Origin: Psychrobacter sp. GP33
Lineage (GTDB): Bacteria > Pseudomonadota > Gammaproteobacteria > Pseudomonadales > Moraxellaceae
NCBI RefSeq assembly: GCF_014119005.1
Contig: NZ_JACGYX010000001.1
Coordinates: 372,001-436,000, forward strand
Direction: 5' to 3'
Length of the DNA: 64,000 nt
A program made the translations under genes and the position numbers. Positions 8,534-17,090 of this stretch are shown here, one piece after another. The notes beneath the pieces were generated by a model. It was not told the DNA's origin, searched no databases, and worked only from the letters and a program-made list of their open reading frames with translations. Each line of letters opens with the position of its first letter. Positions within the stretch are counted from its first letter, which is position 1.

Positions 8534-9207
8534 ATGAAAAATACTGATATTTATGACAGTAATCTTAATACTGTTTTGGATAAAGCATCTAACGAAGATC
8601 TCGATCCATTAGTTGAATATCTCAGTAAGAAATTTTCTTGTGATCTAGTAGTAGATAAAGTCTATAAAGAGAGTTCCCCTAATCATTCATGAATATGTTT
8701 CGAGGCTTCGAAGGGCCGTCATACCATGAAGTTGTATGTGACGTAGCGTCTAAATTGAAAGCAAGTTATGACAAAAATGACAGTATAGAAAATATTGAAA
8801 ACTCGATATTAGAAGTTATTCTGACTAAAGCTTTAGAAAAGATGACAAATGAAGAAAAGCAACTACTACTAAAGGAGATGGGAGGGAAGTCTAATATTAA
8901 TATAGCACTTCTCTCTACGAAAAGTTTTCTTACTTTATTTAGAACTGGGGGTTTTGCTTCATATCAGATGACCCTGATTATTGCTAACCAAATGTCTAGA
9001 ATGTTACTAGGTAGAGGACTTATATTTGCAACTAATGCTGCTTTGATGAAGTCAGCATCATTACTTACGGGTCCTTTTGCATTGGCAGTAACTAGCGTAT
9101 GGATCGCTATAGATATGTCTGGACCTGCCTACAAGGTCACCATATCATGCGTCATACATGTTGCTATGCTCAGAAAGAAAGTTAATCGAAAACGATTTAA
9201 ATTTTAG
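8534..9207 (+). pseudogene. YaaW/DUF3944-family (UPF0174) gene, split into two frames
   Basis: Frame one (8534-8692, 52 residues, starting MKNTDIYDSNLNTVLDKASN) corresponds to the N-terminus of YaaW-like proteins. Frame two (8689-9207, 172 residues) carries the conserved remainder: the helical part NSILEVILTKALEKMTNEEK and the C-terminal Gly/Ala-rich block GPFALAVTSVWIAIDMSGPAYKVT-like, followed by IHVAMLRKK. Compared with E. coli YaaW, a piece between NHS and FEGPSYHEVV appears to be missing, so a deletion with frame change is likely. The two frames meet at ATGA (8689-8692), so coupled re-initiation could still give two half proteins. The family function is not established; an old annotation as a ubiquinol-cytochrome c chaperone is unreliable. 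It lies in the direction of the GTPase trio, 89 bp downstream. Confidence 0.7.
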
Positions 9208-9455
9208 TAATAAGAAAAGCAAAATATTTAACTTTTAATTGTTTACCACGGTATCTATCTAATAGTAGAGTTATTTTCAGAACGTCCAAATGACTAATGT
9301 TCTGGAGGGCTATTCCCGTCACTATTATTACTTTAGGTGAAGTACTTTTCAGTTCCTACAACTACACTACTGGTTCACACCATTAGACAAACTTATATTC
9401 AGGACTCATAACATGTTTTCAAAGAAATATTTACTACAAAATAAGTAAGCTAATC

Positions 9456-9492
9456 AAGCCGAGTTGTATAATCTTTATAATTTCGGTTTTTT
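9456..9492 (+). terminator. Possible Rho-independent terminator
   Basis: AAGCCGA (9456-9462) pairs with TCGGTTT (9483-9489), one G-T pair included, around an AU-rich loop, and six or seven T follow. It would end transcripts coming from the GTPase trio and YaaW remnant before the HEPN-type gene. Apart from this, 9208-9516 shows only an 11-codon open start (ATG 9413) that looks like a stray remnant. Confidence 0.4.
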
Positions 9493-9516
9493 TACATCGA
9501 AAAAGTATAAATCAAT

Positions 9517-10155
9517 ATGGAAAATATCTTAATTAATAGTTACTACCAAACTCAAAAATCTGAGTTTTCTGACCCATTTCGCTTGCGTATGCACCGGTCA
9601 TTAAGTTGGCTGTCTAAGGCAATGAGCGTCGATGATGACGACATACGTTTCATCACTCTATGGATTGCGTTCAATGCAGCTTATGCTCGTGAAGTGGTCT
9701 TGTTTACGACTAGTTCAGAGCGCAGTGAGTTTAGACGCTTTATACAGCTGATATGCCGTTTAGACATTGACCAGCAGGTCTATAAGCTAGTCTGGGAGAA
9801 ATATTCCGGTAGCATTCATATATTATTGGATAACTAATATACATTTCAGCCATTTTGGGATTATCAAAATGGTCTGATTAGTCAGCAAGCATGGGAAGAA
9901 GATTTTAAACGTGCAAAAGATAAAGCTCACCGTGCACTGAGTAATAAAGATACAGATACAGTATTTGATAGGTTATATACCCTACGTAATCAAATCATAC
10001 ATGGCAGTGCCACTCACAACAGCCAAGTCAATCGTTCACAAATTAAGGACAGTGGCGCTATCTTATCTGATATCTTGCCATTAATGTTAGGGATTATTAT
10101 GGTAAACCATAGCAAGATGGACTGGGGAAAGCCATTTTATCCGGTCGTAAACTAG
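9517..10155 (+). pseudogene. HEPN-type protein gene with premature stop
   Basis: The frame starts at ATG 9517 (MENILINSYYQTQKSEFSDP) and runs 106 codons to a TAA at 9835. It then continues in the same frame without further stops to TAG at 10153, giving a 212-residue product if the TAA is ignored. The second half holds YTLRNQIIHGSA, which fits the Rx4H motif (Arg-Asn-Gln-Ile-Ile-His) of HEPN RNases and HEPN-like proteins, and FWDYQNGLISQQAWEEDF before it. A single base change (for example AAA to TAA) would explain the break. HEPN proteins are common in toxin-antitoxin and defence modules. As it stands only the N-terminal half without the Rx4H motif would be made. Promoter and partner genes are not evident. 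Confidence 0.7.
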
Positions 10156-10230
10156 CAATTATTTTAGTATAAGCTTCTTACTATAAACAGTTCAGTACAG
10201 GACTAGTTTTTGCCGCCTCATTGCTAAAAA

Positions 10231-10377
10231 TTAGGCTCTGTCAGTGCTACAGTCGGGCATTAATACATGCCCTAAGATTTCAGCCAAAGTGTTATATTGC
10301 TCCTCAGAGCTGCCCACAAAATTGGAAGATCTGTTAACTTTTAACTTAGAGAATTTTAATACTTTAAGAAACCAACC
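10231..10377 (-). pseudogene. C-terminal gene fragment, unknown
   Basis: On the minus strand an open stretch of 48 codons without any ATG ends at TAA 10231-10233. It reads like the end of a soluble protein (VNRSSNFVGSSEEQYNTLAE, then ILGHVLMPDCSTDRA). It has no start and no upstream continuation because a stop lies immediately before it. I cannot assign a family. It may be the tail of a gene cut off by rearrangement of the island. Confidence 0.3.
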
Positions 10378-10425
10378 TTATATTTATATCGTAATTATTG
10401 ACCACTATAAAGGCTTATTGTGATT

Positions 10426-10978
10426 CTAAATTGTGTTGCGATCCATATCTAACAGTTCGGCGTAATCAGCTTGGCGCAAGTAGCTCCTGCTATTATCAAA
10501 CACCTTGTTCCAAATATTACTATTATAATCTTGAGTAATTTTTCTTAGTGCTGATTCTATAAAGCCAGGCCTTTTGAGTGAGATTAAAGACATAGATCTA
10601 ATAAAATCCATAAAAATAAAATATATCTTGATTGGAATCCTTCTCAATACGCTTTTTATGTTCAGGGTTAGTAGTATCTTTAGATGTCTTATAACTGAGA
10701 AAAAGCGTAGTACTTTCACTAAGCTCTCTAAGATTAAATAGAGGTGAAAAACAACCTCCAATCAACAGATATTTATTAGCACCTTTACTTATCAGTGATA
10801 CATTATGGATAGGTAGACTAGGGTAACAATCAAATCTATCGCTTATCAGCTTAAGATACTCTTCTTGCCCTCCTGCAACATATGCCTCGATCATCAACTC
10901 ATAGAGTTTTTTAGCCAATGGATGTAAGTCAATTTTAGTAATATTCTTAAATCTGATAGTTTTTGCGGATAAATTCAT
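10426..10978 (-). pseudogene. Unknown gene, frameshifted in a T5 tract
   Basis: The first frame starts at ATG 10976-10978 (MNLSAKTIRFKNITKIDLHP) and reads to about 10612, where it soon meets a stop. A second frame from there to 10426 continues with protein-like sequence (MDFIRSMSLISLKRPGFIES, then KITQDYNSNIWNKVFDNSRS). Removing one T from the T5 tract (plus strand A5, 10612-10616) joins them into a protein of about 183 residues. There is no signal peptide or membrane segment in the joined product, and I see no known motif. It is the only sizeable minus-strand gene in the island. Confidence 0.5.
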
Positions 10979-11125
10979 TTTATTGAAACCTCTAGATTTT
11001 ATCTAATTAAATTTTTCGCCTATCATGATGTATACATAATGACAGAATATTTGTAATGTCCGAACACTCCACTGACTAATAGGAATATTAGAATCCAGTC
11101 TGTTCTCAATTCTTATAGGCTGAGT

Positions 11126-11314
11126 TTAGCTCGTTAGTGAAAGCTCAGCTCGAATCTGTTTTTGATATGACCTACCTTTTTCGTAATCGACTTCAGTAAA
11201 TTCTATTTGTGATCGAGGTATAGTCTTTAATGCAAGATTCCAAGAGGTTTGATCTGCCTCTGAGGCCTGCTCAGATAAGTGCAAAAATCTACCAGACAGT
11301 TTAACCACTGGCAC
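11126..11314 (-). pseudogene. Short frame or C-terminal fragment, unknown
   Basis: A 62-residue frame begins with GTG 11312-11314 and stays open a few codons further upstream to TAG at 11339-11341. The sequence (KLSGRFLHLSEQASEADQTS, then IEFTEVDYEKGRSYQKQI) has a balanced composition suggesting real protein. There is no good start codon or Shine-Dalgarno site, and protein-like sequence also occurs just before the TAG. I read it as the tail of a longer decayed gene near the right end of the island. An integrase would be expected here, but no integrase motif is visible. Confidence 0.3.
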
Positions 11315-11546
11315 ATCGAGTAAGGGCTTTACTAAATTCTATAAGGTTCCAATTGCTGTACCAATTCTTGAAAAAAAGGCTACCTTATAAACGTTGTTAA
11401 AAAGGATCGTCTTCATTCCTGTCTTTTAACAATCTTGGTCACAAGTCACATTAATAGTATAGGAATAAGCAATCTGCTTTCGAGCTAATAGTAGAAGTAA
11501 AAATAGACAGCCTTTATAAAAAAGGCTTTAGAGAGAATTACAGACA

Positions 11547-11580
11547 CAAAAAAACCTCAAACAATCTAATGTTTGAGGTT
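11547..11580 (-). terminator. Terminator of the tRNA-Val/tRNA-Asp transcript
   Basis: On the minus strand AACCTCAAAC pairs with GTTTGAGGTT around an eight-base loop, and the T-run of TTTTTTTGTGTC follows. It lies 33 bp beyond the CCA end of tRNA-Asp. Confidence 0.85.
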
Positions 11581-11596
11581 GAAACTTTTGTATTAA

Positions 11597-11643
11597 AACT
11601 AAGTTTTAAATATGGCGCAGCGGACGGGACTCGAACCCGCGAC
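11597..11643. repeat. Right 47-bp direct repeat (att-like) of the island
   Basis: Identical to 1490-1536. Here the repeat is part of the intact tRNA-Asp gene (from the T arm to the CCA end) and its 3' flank. The island between the two copies is about 10.1 kb. Confidence 0.8.
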
Positions 11644-11689
11644 CCCCGGCGTGACAGGCCGGTATTCTAACCAACTGAACTACCGCTGC
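11613..11689 (-). tRNA. tRNA-Asp (GTC)
   Basis: A 77-nt cloverleaf on the minus strand: acceptor GCAGCGG paired with CCGCTGC, D arm GTTCAGTTGGTTAGAAT, anticodon loop CTGTCAC with anticodon GTC, T loop GGTTCGAGTCC, encoded CCA. It is the second gene of a two-tRNA transcript behind tRNA-Val. Its 3' half is the target of the duplicated repeat that borders the island. Confidence 0.95.
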
Positions 11690-11743
11690 TTAGGTCGTTT
11701 TTAGCGTCTTGCTCTTATTAAGGAGCCCACTTCGCTAAAAGAG

Positions 11744-11819
11744 TGGTGGGTGATGACGGGCTCGAACCGCCGACATTCTGCGTGTAAGGCAGACGCTCTA
11801 CCAACTGAGCTAATCACCC
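11744..11819 (-). tRNA. tRNA-Val (TAC)
   Basis: A 76-nt cloverleaf on the minus strand: acceptor GGGTGAT / ATCACCC, D arm AGCTCAGTTGGTAGAGC, anticodon loop CTTACAC with anticodon TAC, T loop GGTTCGAGCCC, encoded CCA. It is 54 bp upstream of tRNA-Asp and shares its promoter and terminator. Confidence 0.95.
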
Positions 11820-11993
11820 TGAGAAGCGTTTAAAAATTGCAGTGCAATTTTAGCTTCGCAAGAGAAAATACTTTAAATAATATTTTCTAAAGCTTTATTC
11901 ACTAAAGGAGTCATTCTTTAGTGAATATTCGAAATATCTTAACGATATATCTAACAGCATGGAACTCATTAAAGCCCGTTGCTGTGGGTGTGT

Positions 11994-12021
11994 AGTATAT
12001 AGATTTATAACAGACTGTCAA
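11994..12021 (-). promoter_or_regulatory. Strong sigma-70 promoter of the tRNA-Val/tRNA-Asp operon
   Basis: On the minus strand a perfect -35 TTGACA (12016-12021) and a -10 TATACT (11994-11999) are separated by 16 bp, about 175 bp upstream of tRNA-Val. The near-consensus boxes suit a stable RNA promoter. Confidence 0.75.
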
Positions 12022-12109
12022 ACATTATTTTTACTATTCTAGAAAATAATTAGCTATAGCAGAAAAGTACAGCATCTGCGCCGTCTAAAAGTGCTATCGT
12101 TCTGTCTAC

Positions 12110-12137
12110 TTGTATGCCTACTAAAAGCCACTATACT
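12110..12137 (+). promoter_or_regulatory. Candidate promoter of cls
   Basis: TTGTAT (12110-12115), a 16-bp spacer and TATACT (12132-12137) lie about 100 bp before the cardiolipin synthase start. The 414-bp gap between tRNA-Val and cls otherwise holds only this and the divergent tRNA promoter. Confidence 0.5.
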
Positions 12138-12233
12138 AGGTATATTTTTATCGTAGTATAAACATTATTGCCGTTTGACGCCTTTAATAAATAAACACAG
12201 TGGGGTAATTGGTTTGAGTCGAGTTATGTACTG

Positions 12234-13871
12234 ATGGAGATGCCTGTAGAGACTTTAGTGATCGACCCACAAGTTGCGAGTTGGACTTGGACAGACTTTG
12301 CAGGATTGGGTTTAATCTTGCATATTATTCTGATGGTGGTGCTCACGCTGCGCATTGTCTCCGTTCAGCGCAATATCGGTGTAGCAATTGCGTGGATAGC
12401 AGTGCTGTTTACTTTACCGATATTCGGTCTGATTGCCTATATTTTGGTTGGCGAGCCGATGATTGGTAGCCGTTATCGCAAGCGCGTCCAACAGGCAAGG
12501 CAGCTGATGAATGAAATGGCGCAGCGTGAGCGCTTGGTATTTAATAAAGGGCAAAGCTTACTGCCAATGCATTATCGCGGTGTGAGCCAAATGGGCACGC
12601 GTTGGACAGGTTTTGGGGTATTCCCTGAGCATCAAATGCAGCTGTTGACCACGCCCCATGCTATTTTTCAGCGTTTGATTGCGGATATTAATAACGCACG
12701 ACGTACTATTTTGATGGAGTTTTACATTTTATATCCAAAAGGTCAGATATTGGAGGTCATTGATGCGTTGATGGCAGCGGCTCAGCGCGGCGTAGAGTGT
12801 CATATTCTTATAGATAGTGTGGGAAGTTTTAGTTTTTTTAATAGTGATGCGCACAAATCATTAGAAAAGGCAGGCGTTTTTGTCCATCAATCGCTACCCG
12901 TAGGATTATTTAAGACCTTGTTTCAGCGTTCAGATTTACGCAATCATCGCAAGATTGTGGTAATTGATGAGCATGTCGGCTATATCGGCAGCTTTAATTT
13001 GGTCGATCCAAAGTTTTTTAAGCAAGATAAAGAGGTTGGGCAATGGATTGATGTGGCAATCCGCAGCGTTAGTGAACATGAGGTCAGTATCACAACAGCA
13101 ATGGCTAAGGTTGTCGTCACAGATATCAGTGCGGAGAGCAATGACAATCTAGACGCTTTGGATAAACGGGTTAATAGCTATACACGCAAATTATATGTGC
13201 GTAATCCGACCATTAATGAGATGAATAGCCGGATAAAGGTTCTCGATGAAATTATCAATTATCTTGATCCGCCTAGTATGGGTGCAAAGTCTATTGTCAT
13301 TCCGCAAATGCCGGTAGTAGAAGGTGTAGTGGCGCAGTTGATTCCGTCCGCACCACAGGTTACGGCTCATGTAATTTATCATACGCTGGTTACTGTTATT
13401 CACCGTGCCAATCATCGTATTCGTATTACGACGCCTTATTTTGTACCCGATGAAGCGTTATCAGGCGCATTGATGACGGCAGCAAAAAGGGGCGTTGAAG
13501 TTACCTTAATTATTCCTGAAAAGGTTGATTCATTCTTAGTACAGCATGCGTCACAAGCGTACTATCAAGATCTATTAGAGGCAGGCGTGACGATTGCGCT
13601 TTTTAAAGGCGGGTTGTTGCACGCCAAAACGGTGGTTATCGATGATGACTATTGTCTGTTTGGCACGGTTAATATTGATATGCGCAGTTTTTATCTAAAT
13701 ATGGAAGTCACGTTGGCAATTTATACGCCAGAGATGGTAGCGCAAGTGGCAGACTGCCAAGAAACATATTTACAAAACTGCCGGTTTTTGGGCTTAGAGG
13801 AGTGGCAGCAGCGTAGCAACCACGAGCGTTTATTTGATAATGTCGTGCGATTATTTAGTCCTTTATTGTAG
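12234..13871 (+). CDS. cls: Cardiolipin synthase (phospholipase D family)
   Basis: A 545-residue inner-membrane enzyme that joins two phosphatidylglycerol molecules into cardiolipin and glycerol. Two N-terminal membrane segments (about 22-43 and 48-72, with LHIILMVVLTLRI and GVAIAWIAVLFTLP) precede two phospholipase D domains. Each has a full HKD motif: NHRKIVVIDEHVGYIGSFN with His238, Lys240, Asp245, and HAKTVVIDDDYCLFGTVN with His463, Lys465, Asp470. The length is somewhat above the roughly 480 residues of ClsA-type enzymes because of an extra segment between the two domains (about 300-385). An alternative ATG six bases downstream is equally possible. It is the first core gene to the right of the tRNA/island junction, with a candidate promoter at 12110-12137. 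Confidence 0.9.
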   Translation: MEMPVETLVIDPQVASWTWTDFAGLGLILHIILMVVLTLRIVSVQRNIGVAIAWIAVLFTLPIFGLIAYILVGEPMIGSRYRKRVQQARQLMNEMAQRERLVFNKGQSLLPMHYRGVSQMGTRWTGFGVFPEHQMQLLTTPHAIFQRLIADINNARRTILMEFYILYPKGQILEVIDALMAAAQRGVECHILIDSVGSFSFFNSDAHKSLEKAGVFVHQSLPVGLFKTLFQRSDLRNHRKIVVIDEHVGYIGSFNLVDPKFFKQDKEVGQWIDVAIRSVSEHEVSITTAMAKVVVTDISAESNDNLDALDKRVNSYTRKLYVRNPTINEMNSRIKVLDEIINYLDPPSMGAKSIVIPQMPVVEGVVAQLIPSAPQVTAHVIYHTLVTVIHRANHRIRITTPYFVPDEALSGALMTAAKRGVEVTLIIPEKVDSFLVQHASQAYYQDLLEAGVTIALFKGGLLHAKTVVIDDDYCLFGTVNIDMRSFYLNMEVTLAIYTPEMVAQVADCQETYLQNCRFLGLEEWQQRSNHERLFDNVVRLFSPLL

Positions 13872-13970
13872 CGCCCTAGGTTTTAGGTTAAGGTAATGGG
13901 CATTATATTTCATGCTAATTACTTTTCATTTACTGTTTATGTGATATTTATATAAGGATAGGCTTGCCTT

Positions 13971-15407
13971 ATGCCGCTTCCCTCAGTTAAATCTGCGCTA
14001 ATAACTCCGCTTGATTATATGGCTGAAGGCTATTGGCAAGATTTTTTAGCCAAGCGACCTATTACAGGCGGTATCGCTTATGAGTCAGCATTACAAAATA
14101 GTAACCTTGATGAGTCTTTGCTGAGCTTACAACGGGTTGATACGTTATTGTCGCAGATACGCCGTGATTTGATTCAAGCGGATAGATGGAATGAGCAGGC
14201 AATACAAGCAGATGATAAATATCGTAAATTACTAATATTTTTGGCGTTTTATACTGGGCGCGTACTGGAAAAATATAGTCAAAAAACTGTTCATTGGTAC
14301 GGTCAATTGGAATTACGTACGCTTTATCTGCAGCTAAACACTATAAACGATGATTTTTATCGTCATATGGCATTGTTTGTTGAGGATGTTACCCCTGATA
14401 CACTCGTAGAAAATTCAGTATTGCCTGTGTTTTTTGCTTTAGAATCTATTGGTATGCGTTTATTTGGGCATATCGATCGCCAGTTCCGTACTATTTTTGG
14501 CGGGCAAGTTGCTGGTGGGTTATATCAAGCAGTGACTGATTTCTTGTCTACACTTTCTGCTAAAGCTCAGCCTAATGCTATTTCTAAACCACAATTAATA
14601 TTTAAGTCTGAACTTGAGCCAGTAGTAACCGCAACACCATTGCGATCCATTTCTTCTCAATCAAAAATTTCTCAACCGCAAGCTGTAATGCCTAAAAAGC
14701 AAATCATAGAGTCAGTCGTTCCAGTTATCTCAAATATTTCAGTCGCCCCAAAACTGCCAATTGATGAACCGTCAACCACTAAGAATTTAATAAAACCAGT
14801 TATCGTTACTCCAGAGATATTTACTCAGTTACTTATTGAGCTTAATGAAATAGAAGTTGTCCAAACCGCTGGCAATAGTGAATATCAGCAAGCGTGCAAG
14901 ATTCTTGATCAGTTTGAACGGCATATTGCCAAGCAAGATAAATCTCGTGCTCAAGTGATGTTTTCTGAGGCGCATCAAAGCGCTCGCCAACGCGCCCTGC
15001 AACTATTAGCAGAGGCAGCCACCGCCGGAAATACTGCAGCAATGGCACGGCTGGCAATGTATGAGCTACTGGGTGAAGGACTGAAAACGGATAAAAACAG
15101 CAGTCAATTAGCAGGAGTAGAGTGGATTAAGCAAGCGGCTAGTGCAAATGACAGCCGAGCCCAGCGCCTGCTTAGCAAACTGTATTATCAAGGCGTAGGT
15201 GTATCACAAGATATGGATGCGGGTAAACTTTGGCTTGAACAAGCCGCTAAAAATGGGCACCCTGAGGCAGCAACGGTGCTGGCGCAATGGCAGCAAGCGC
15301 AATCATTGATATCCGTGCAACAAAAGGAACAGGATAGTATAAAGCGATATCAGCTTTTGATAGCGGCTATTGCCATAGCCGCTTTATTATTGATTATCTT
15401 CGTATAA
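13971..15407 (+). CDS. Sel1-repeat protein with C-terminal membrane anchor
   Basis: A 478-residue protein. The N-terminal 200 residues are helical with no motif I recognise; a Pro/Ser/Lys-rich linker follows (about 205-275). The C-terminal part has at least two Sel1-like repeats (MARLAMYELLGEGLKTDKN, then AQRLLSKLYYQGVGVSQDMD with KLWLEQAAKNGHPEA). The protein ends in a single hydrophobic helix, LLIAAIAIAALLLIIF, at the extreme C-terminus, so the repeats probably face the cytoplasm as a tail-anchored scaffold. Sel1 repeats bind other proteins and often appear in envelope or signalling complexes. The partner is unknown. It stands 99 bp behind cls and 102 bp before waaA in the same direction, possibly in one transcript. 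Confidence 0.75.
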   Translation: MPLPSVKSALITPLDYMAEGYWQDFLAKRPITGGIAYESALQNSNLDESLLSLQRVDTLLSQIRRDLIQADRWNEQAIQADDKYRKLLIFLAFYTGRVLEKYSQKTVHWYGQLELRTLYLQLNTINDDFYRHMALFVEDVTPDTLVENSVLPVFFALESIGMRLFGHIDRQFRTIFGGQVAGGLYQAVTDFLSTLSAKAQPNAISKPQLIFKSELEPVVTATPLRSISSQSKISQPQAVMPKKQIIESVVPVISNISVAPKLPIDEPSTTKNLIKPVIVTPEIFTQLLIELNEIEVVQTAGNSEYQQACKILDQFERHIAKQDKSRAQVMFSEAHQSARQRALQLLAEAATAGNTAAMARLAMYELLGEGLKTDKNSSQLAGVEWIKQAASANDSRAQRLLSKLYYQGVGVSQDMDAGKLWLEQAAKNGHPEAATVLAQWQQAQSLISVQQKEQDSIKRYQLLIAAIAIAALLLIIFV

Positions 15408-15509
15408 TTTTTTTATAACGCATCGCTGTAAGTAATAACTGTTTATGTCTATTCATATCTATTTATTATTTAATTACTGTCTAACCAATTATTAATCTGA
15501 GTTTTTTAC

Positions 15510-17090
15510 ATGCCTTCTTCTTCACCACCTTTTTCATCTACTTCTAAGGATGCTGCGCCTCTACAATTGCGCGCGCGCGCGATCAGTCCGCCGCCTTGGT
15601 ATTACCGGCTGATTATTGGTCTATTAAAACCCTTGTATCGTCTCCAAGTCTGGCGGCGCTCGCATCAGCGTGATAACTATCAACAAGAAGTGGCACAGCG
15701 TTTTGGCAAATCCTATCCGTCGCACCCTATTAGCAATAATGCTGCTGATAATAACGTCATTTGGTGCCATGCCGTCTCGTTGGGTGAGACAAATACTGTC
15801 GCCCCATTATTGGATCAATTATTACAGCAGGGCTATCAAATTTGGCTGACCAACACCACACAAACTGGATTTGCGCGTGGTGCTAGCCGCTTTGCCGATG
15901 CGATTGCTCACGGAAAAATGAGTCACAGCTATGTGCCAGTAGACAGTCCAGCCGTGATTAAAACGTTCTTAGCGCATGTGCAGCCCGTTGCGGTATTATT
16001 TGTTGAAACGGAACTGTGGGCAAATATTTTATATATTCTTGCGCAGCGAAAAATCCCCAGTATCTTAGTAAACGGACGGCTATCGGCAGCGTCTTTTAGC
16101 CGCTATCAAAAAATTAGCGCAGTCAGTCGCAGCATGATGCAAAATCTTACGCTGATTATTGCGCAAGACGACGATTCAGCGCAGCGTTTTTGTCAATTGG
16201 GCGCTGAGACTTTGCAAGTACAAGTTGCAGGCTCGCTAAAATGGGTTATTAATGCCCCTAAGATAAATCATGGTAATGAAAAGCCATTAACAAAAAATGA
16301 TAACGAGAATAGCGCCCTACAAAAAGATATCGCTATCAAGCCATCTTTAAGGGATAAAAAAACATCATCAAATTCAAAAGCGCTAGAGCGTTTAAACCGT
16401 CCGTTATGGGTGGCTGCGAGCACTCATAGCGGTGAAGAAGAAATAGCTTTGTCATGGCAGCAGCAGTTACTCATGGGAACAAGTGGTCAGAATCCTTTAT
16501 TAATTCTAGTGCCCAGACATCCAGAGCGCTTCGATGAGGTCGCAACTTTAATTCAACAGTCAGGATTGACGATGGCGCGTCGCAGTATGAATGAGGTAGT
16601 CACGAGCGACACGCAAGTCTATTTGGCGGACAGTATGGGTGAGCTGATGACATGGTTTGCGCTGGCGGATGTGGCGCTGGTCGGCGGCTCATTGGTCGAT
16701 ATTGGCGGACATAATCCGGTCGAACCTGCCAGCGTGGGAACGCCCATCTTAATGGGACGCTACACCCAGTCGTGTCAAACGGTCGTGGATAAACTGGCTG
16801 GTGTGGGGGCATTATATCAACCCTATAATGATTTTTATCGACCTATAGTCGTTGATTCACTAACTGCTGAGCAAGGTGAAGCTAAACCTTTTGTCCAAAT
16901 TGCAGCTACTGACGATAATGCTTTTATTTATGAGCAACTGCAGTTTTGGCTAAGTGAGCCGACCCTTGCCAAGCAAGCAGGGCAGTCGGGTGCAGAATTG
17001 GCAGAACAAGAGCAATCAGTACTTCCTCGTCAGTTGCAATTAATAGAAGCCGTGATTGCCCAATTTTCGGATAAGGAGCCTGTACTGTGA
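15510..17090 (+). CDS. waaA: 3-deoxy-D-manno-octulosonic acid (Kdo) transferase
   Basis: WaaA/KdtA (GT30 family) adds Kdo from CMP-Kdo to the lipid IVA precursor on the cytoplasmic face of the inner membrane. Family blocks are present: WCHAVSLGETNTVAPLLDQL near residue 85, ETELWANILY, NGRLSAASFSRY, and C-terminal DSMGELMTWFALADVALVGG and NPVEPASVGTPILMG. At 526 residues it is about 100 longer than the E. coli enzyme. The excess is a hydrophilic Asn/Lys-rich insert (about 250-295, SLRDKKTSSNSKALERLNRP at its end) and N- and C-terminal additions. A GC dinucleotide tract lies near the 5' end (15569-15581). The stop codon overlaps the rsmE start by 4 bp (GTGA), indicating coupled translation. Confidence 0.9.
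   Translation: MPSSSPPFSSTSKDAAPLQLRARAISPPPWYYRLIIGLLKPLYRLQVWRRSHQRDNYQQEVAQRFGKSYPSHPISNNAADNNVIWCHAVSLGETNTVAPLLDQLLQQGYQIWLTNTTQTGFARGASRFADAIAHGKMSHSYVPVDSPAVIKTFLAHVQPVAVLFVETELWANILYILAQRKIPSILVNGRLSAASFSRYQKISAVSRSMMQNLTLIIAQDDDSAQRFCQLGAETLQVQVAGSLKWVINAPKINHGNEKPLTKNDNENSALQKDIAIKPSLRDKKTSSNSKALERLNRPLWVAASTHSGEEEIALSWQQQLLMGTSGQNPLLILVPRHPERFDEVATLIQQSGLTMARRSMNEVVTSDTQVYLADSMGELMTWFALADVALVGGSLVDIGGHNPVEPASVGTPILMGRYTQSCQTVVDKLAGVGALYQPYNDFYRPIVVDSLTAEQGEAKPFVQIAATDDNAFIYEQLQFWLSEPTLAKQAGQSGAELAEQEQSVLPRQLQLIEAVIAQFSDKEPVL

Noticed and set aside
11126-11314. Integrase remnant next to the tRNA
   Set aside because: No Arg-His-Arg-Tyr pattern of tyrosine recombinases or any other integrase motif is visible in the fragment.
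15569-15581. Frameshift in waaA at the GC tract
   Set aside because: The frame is continuous through the tract and the downstream protein is complete.
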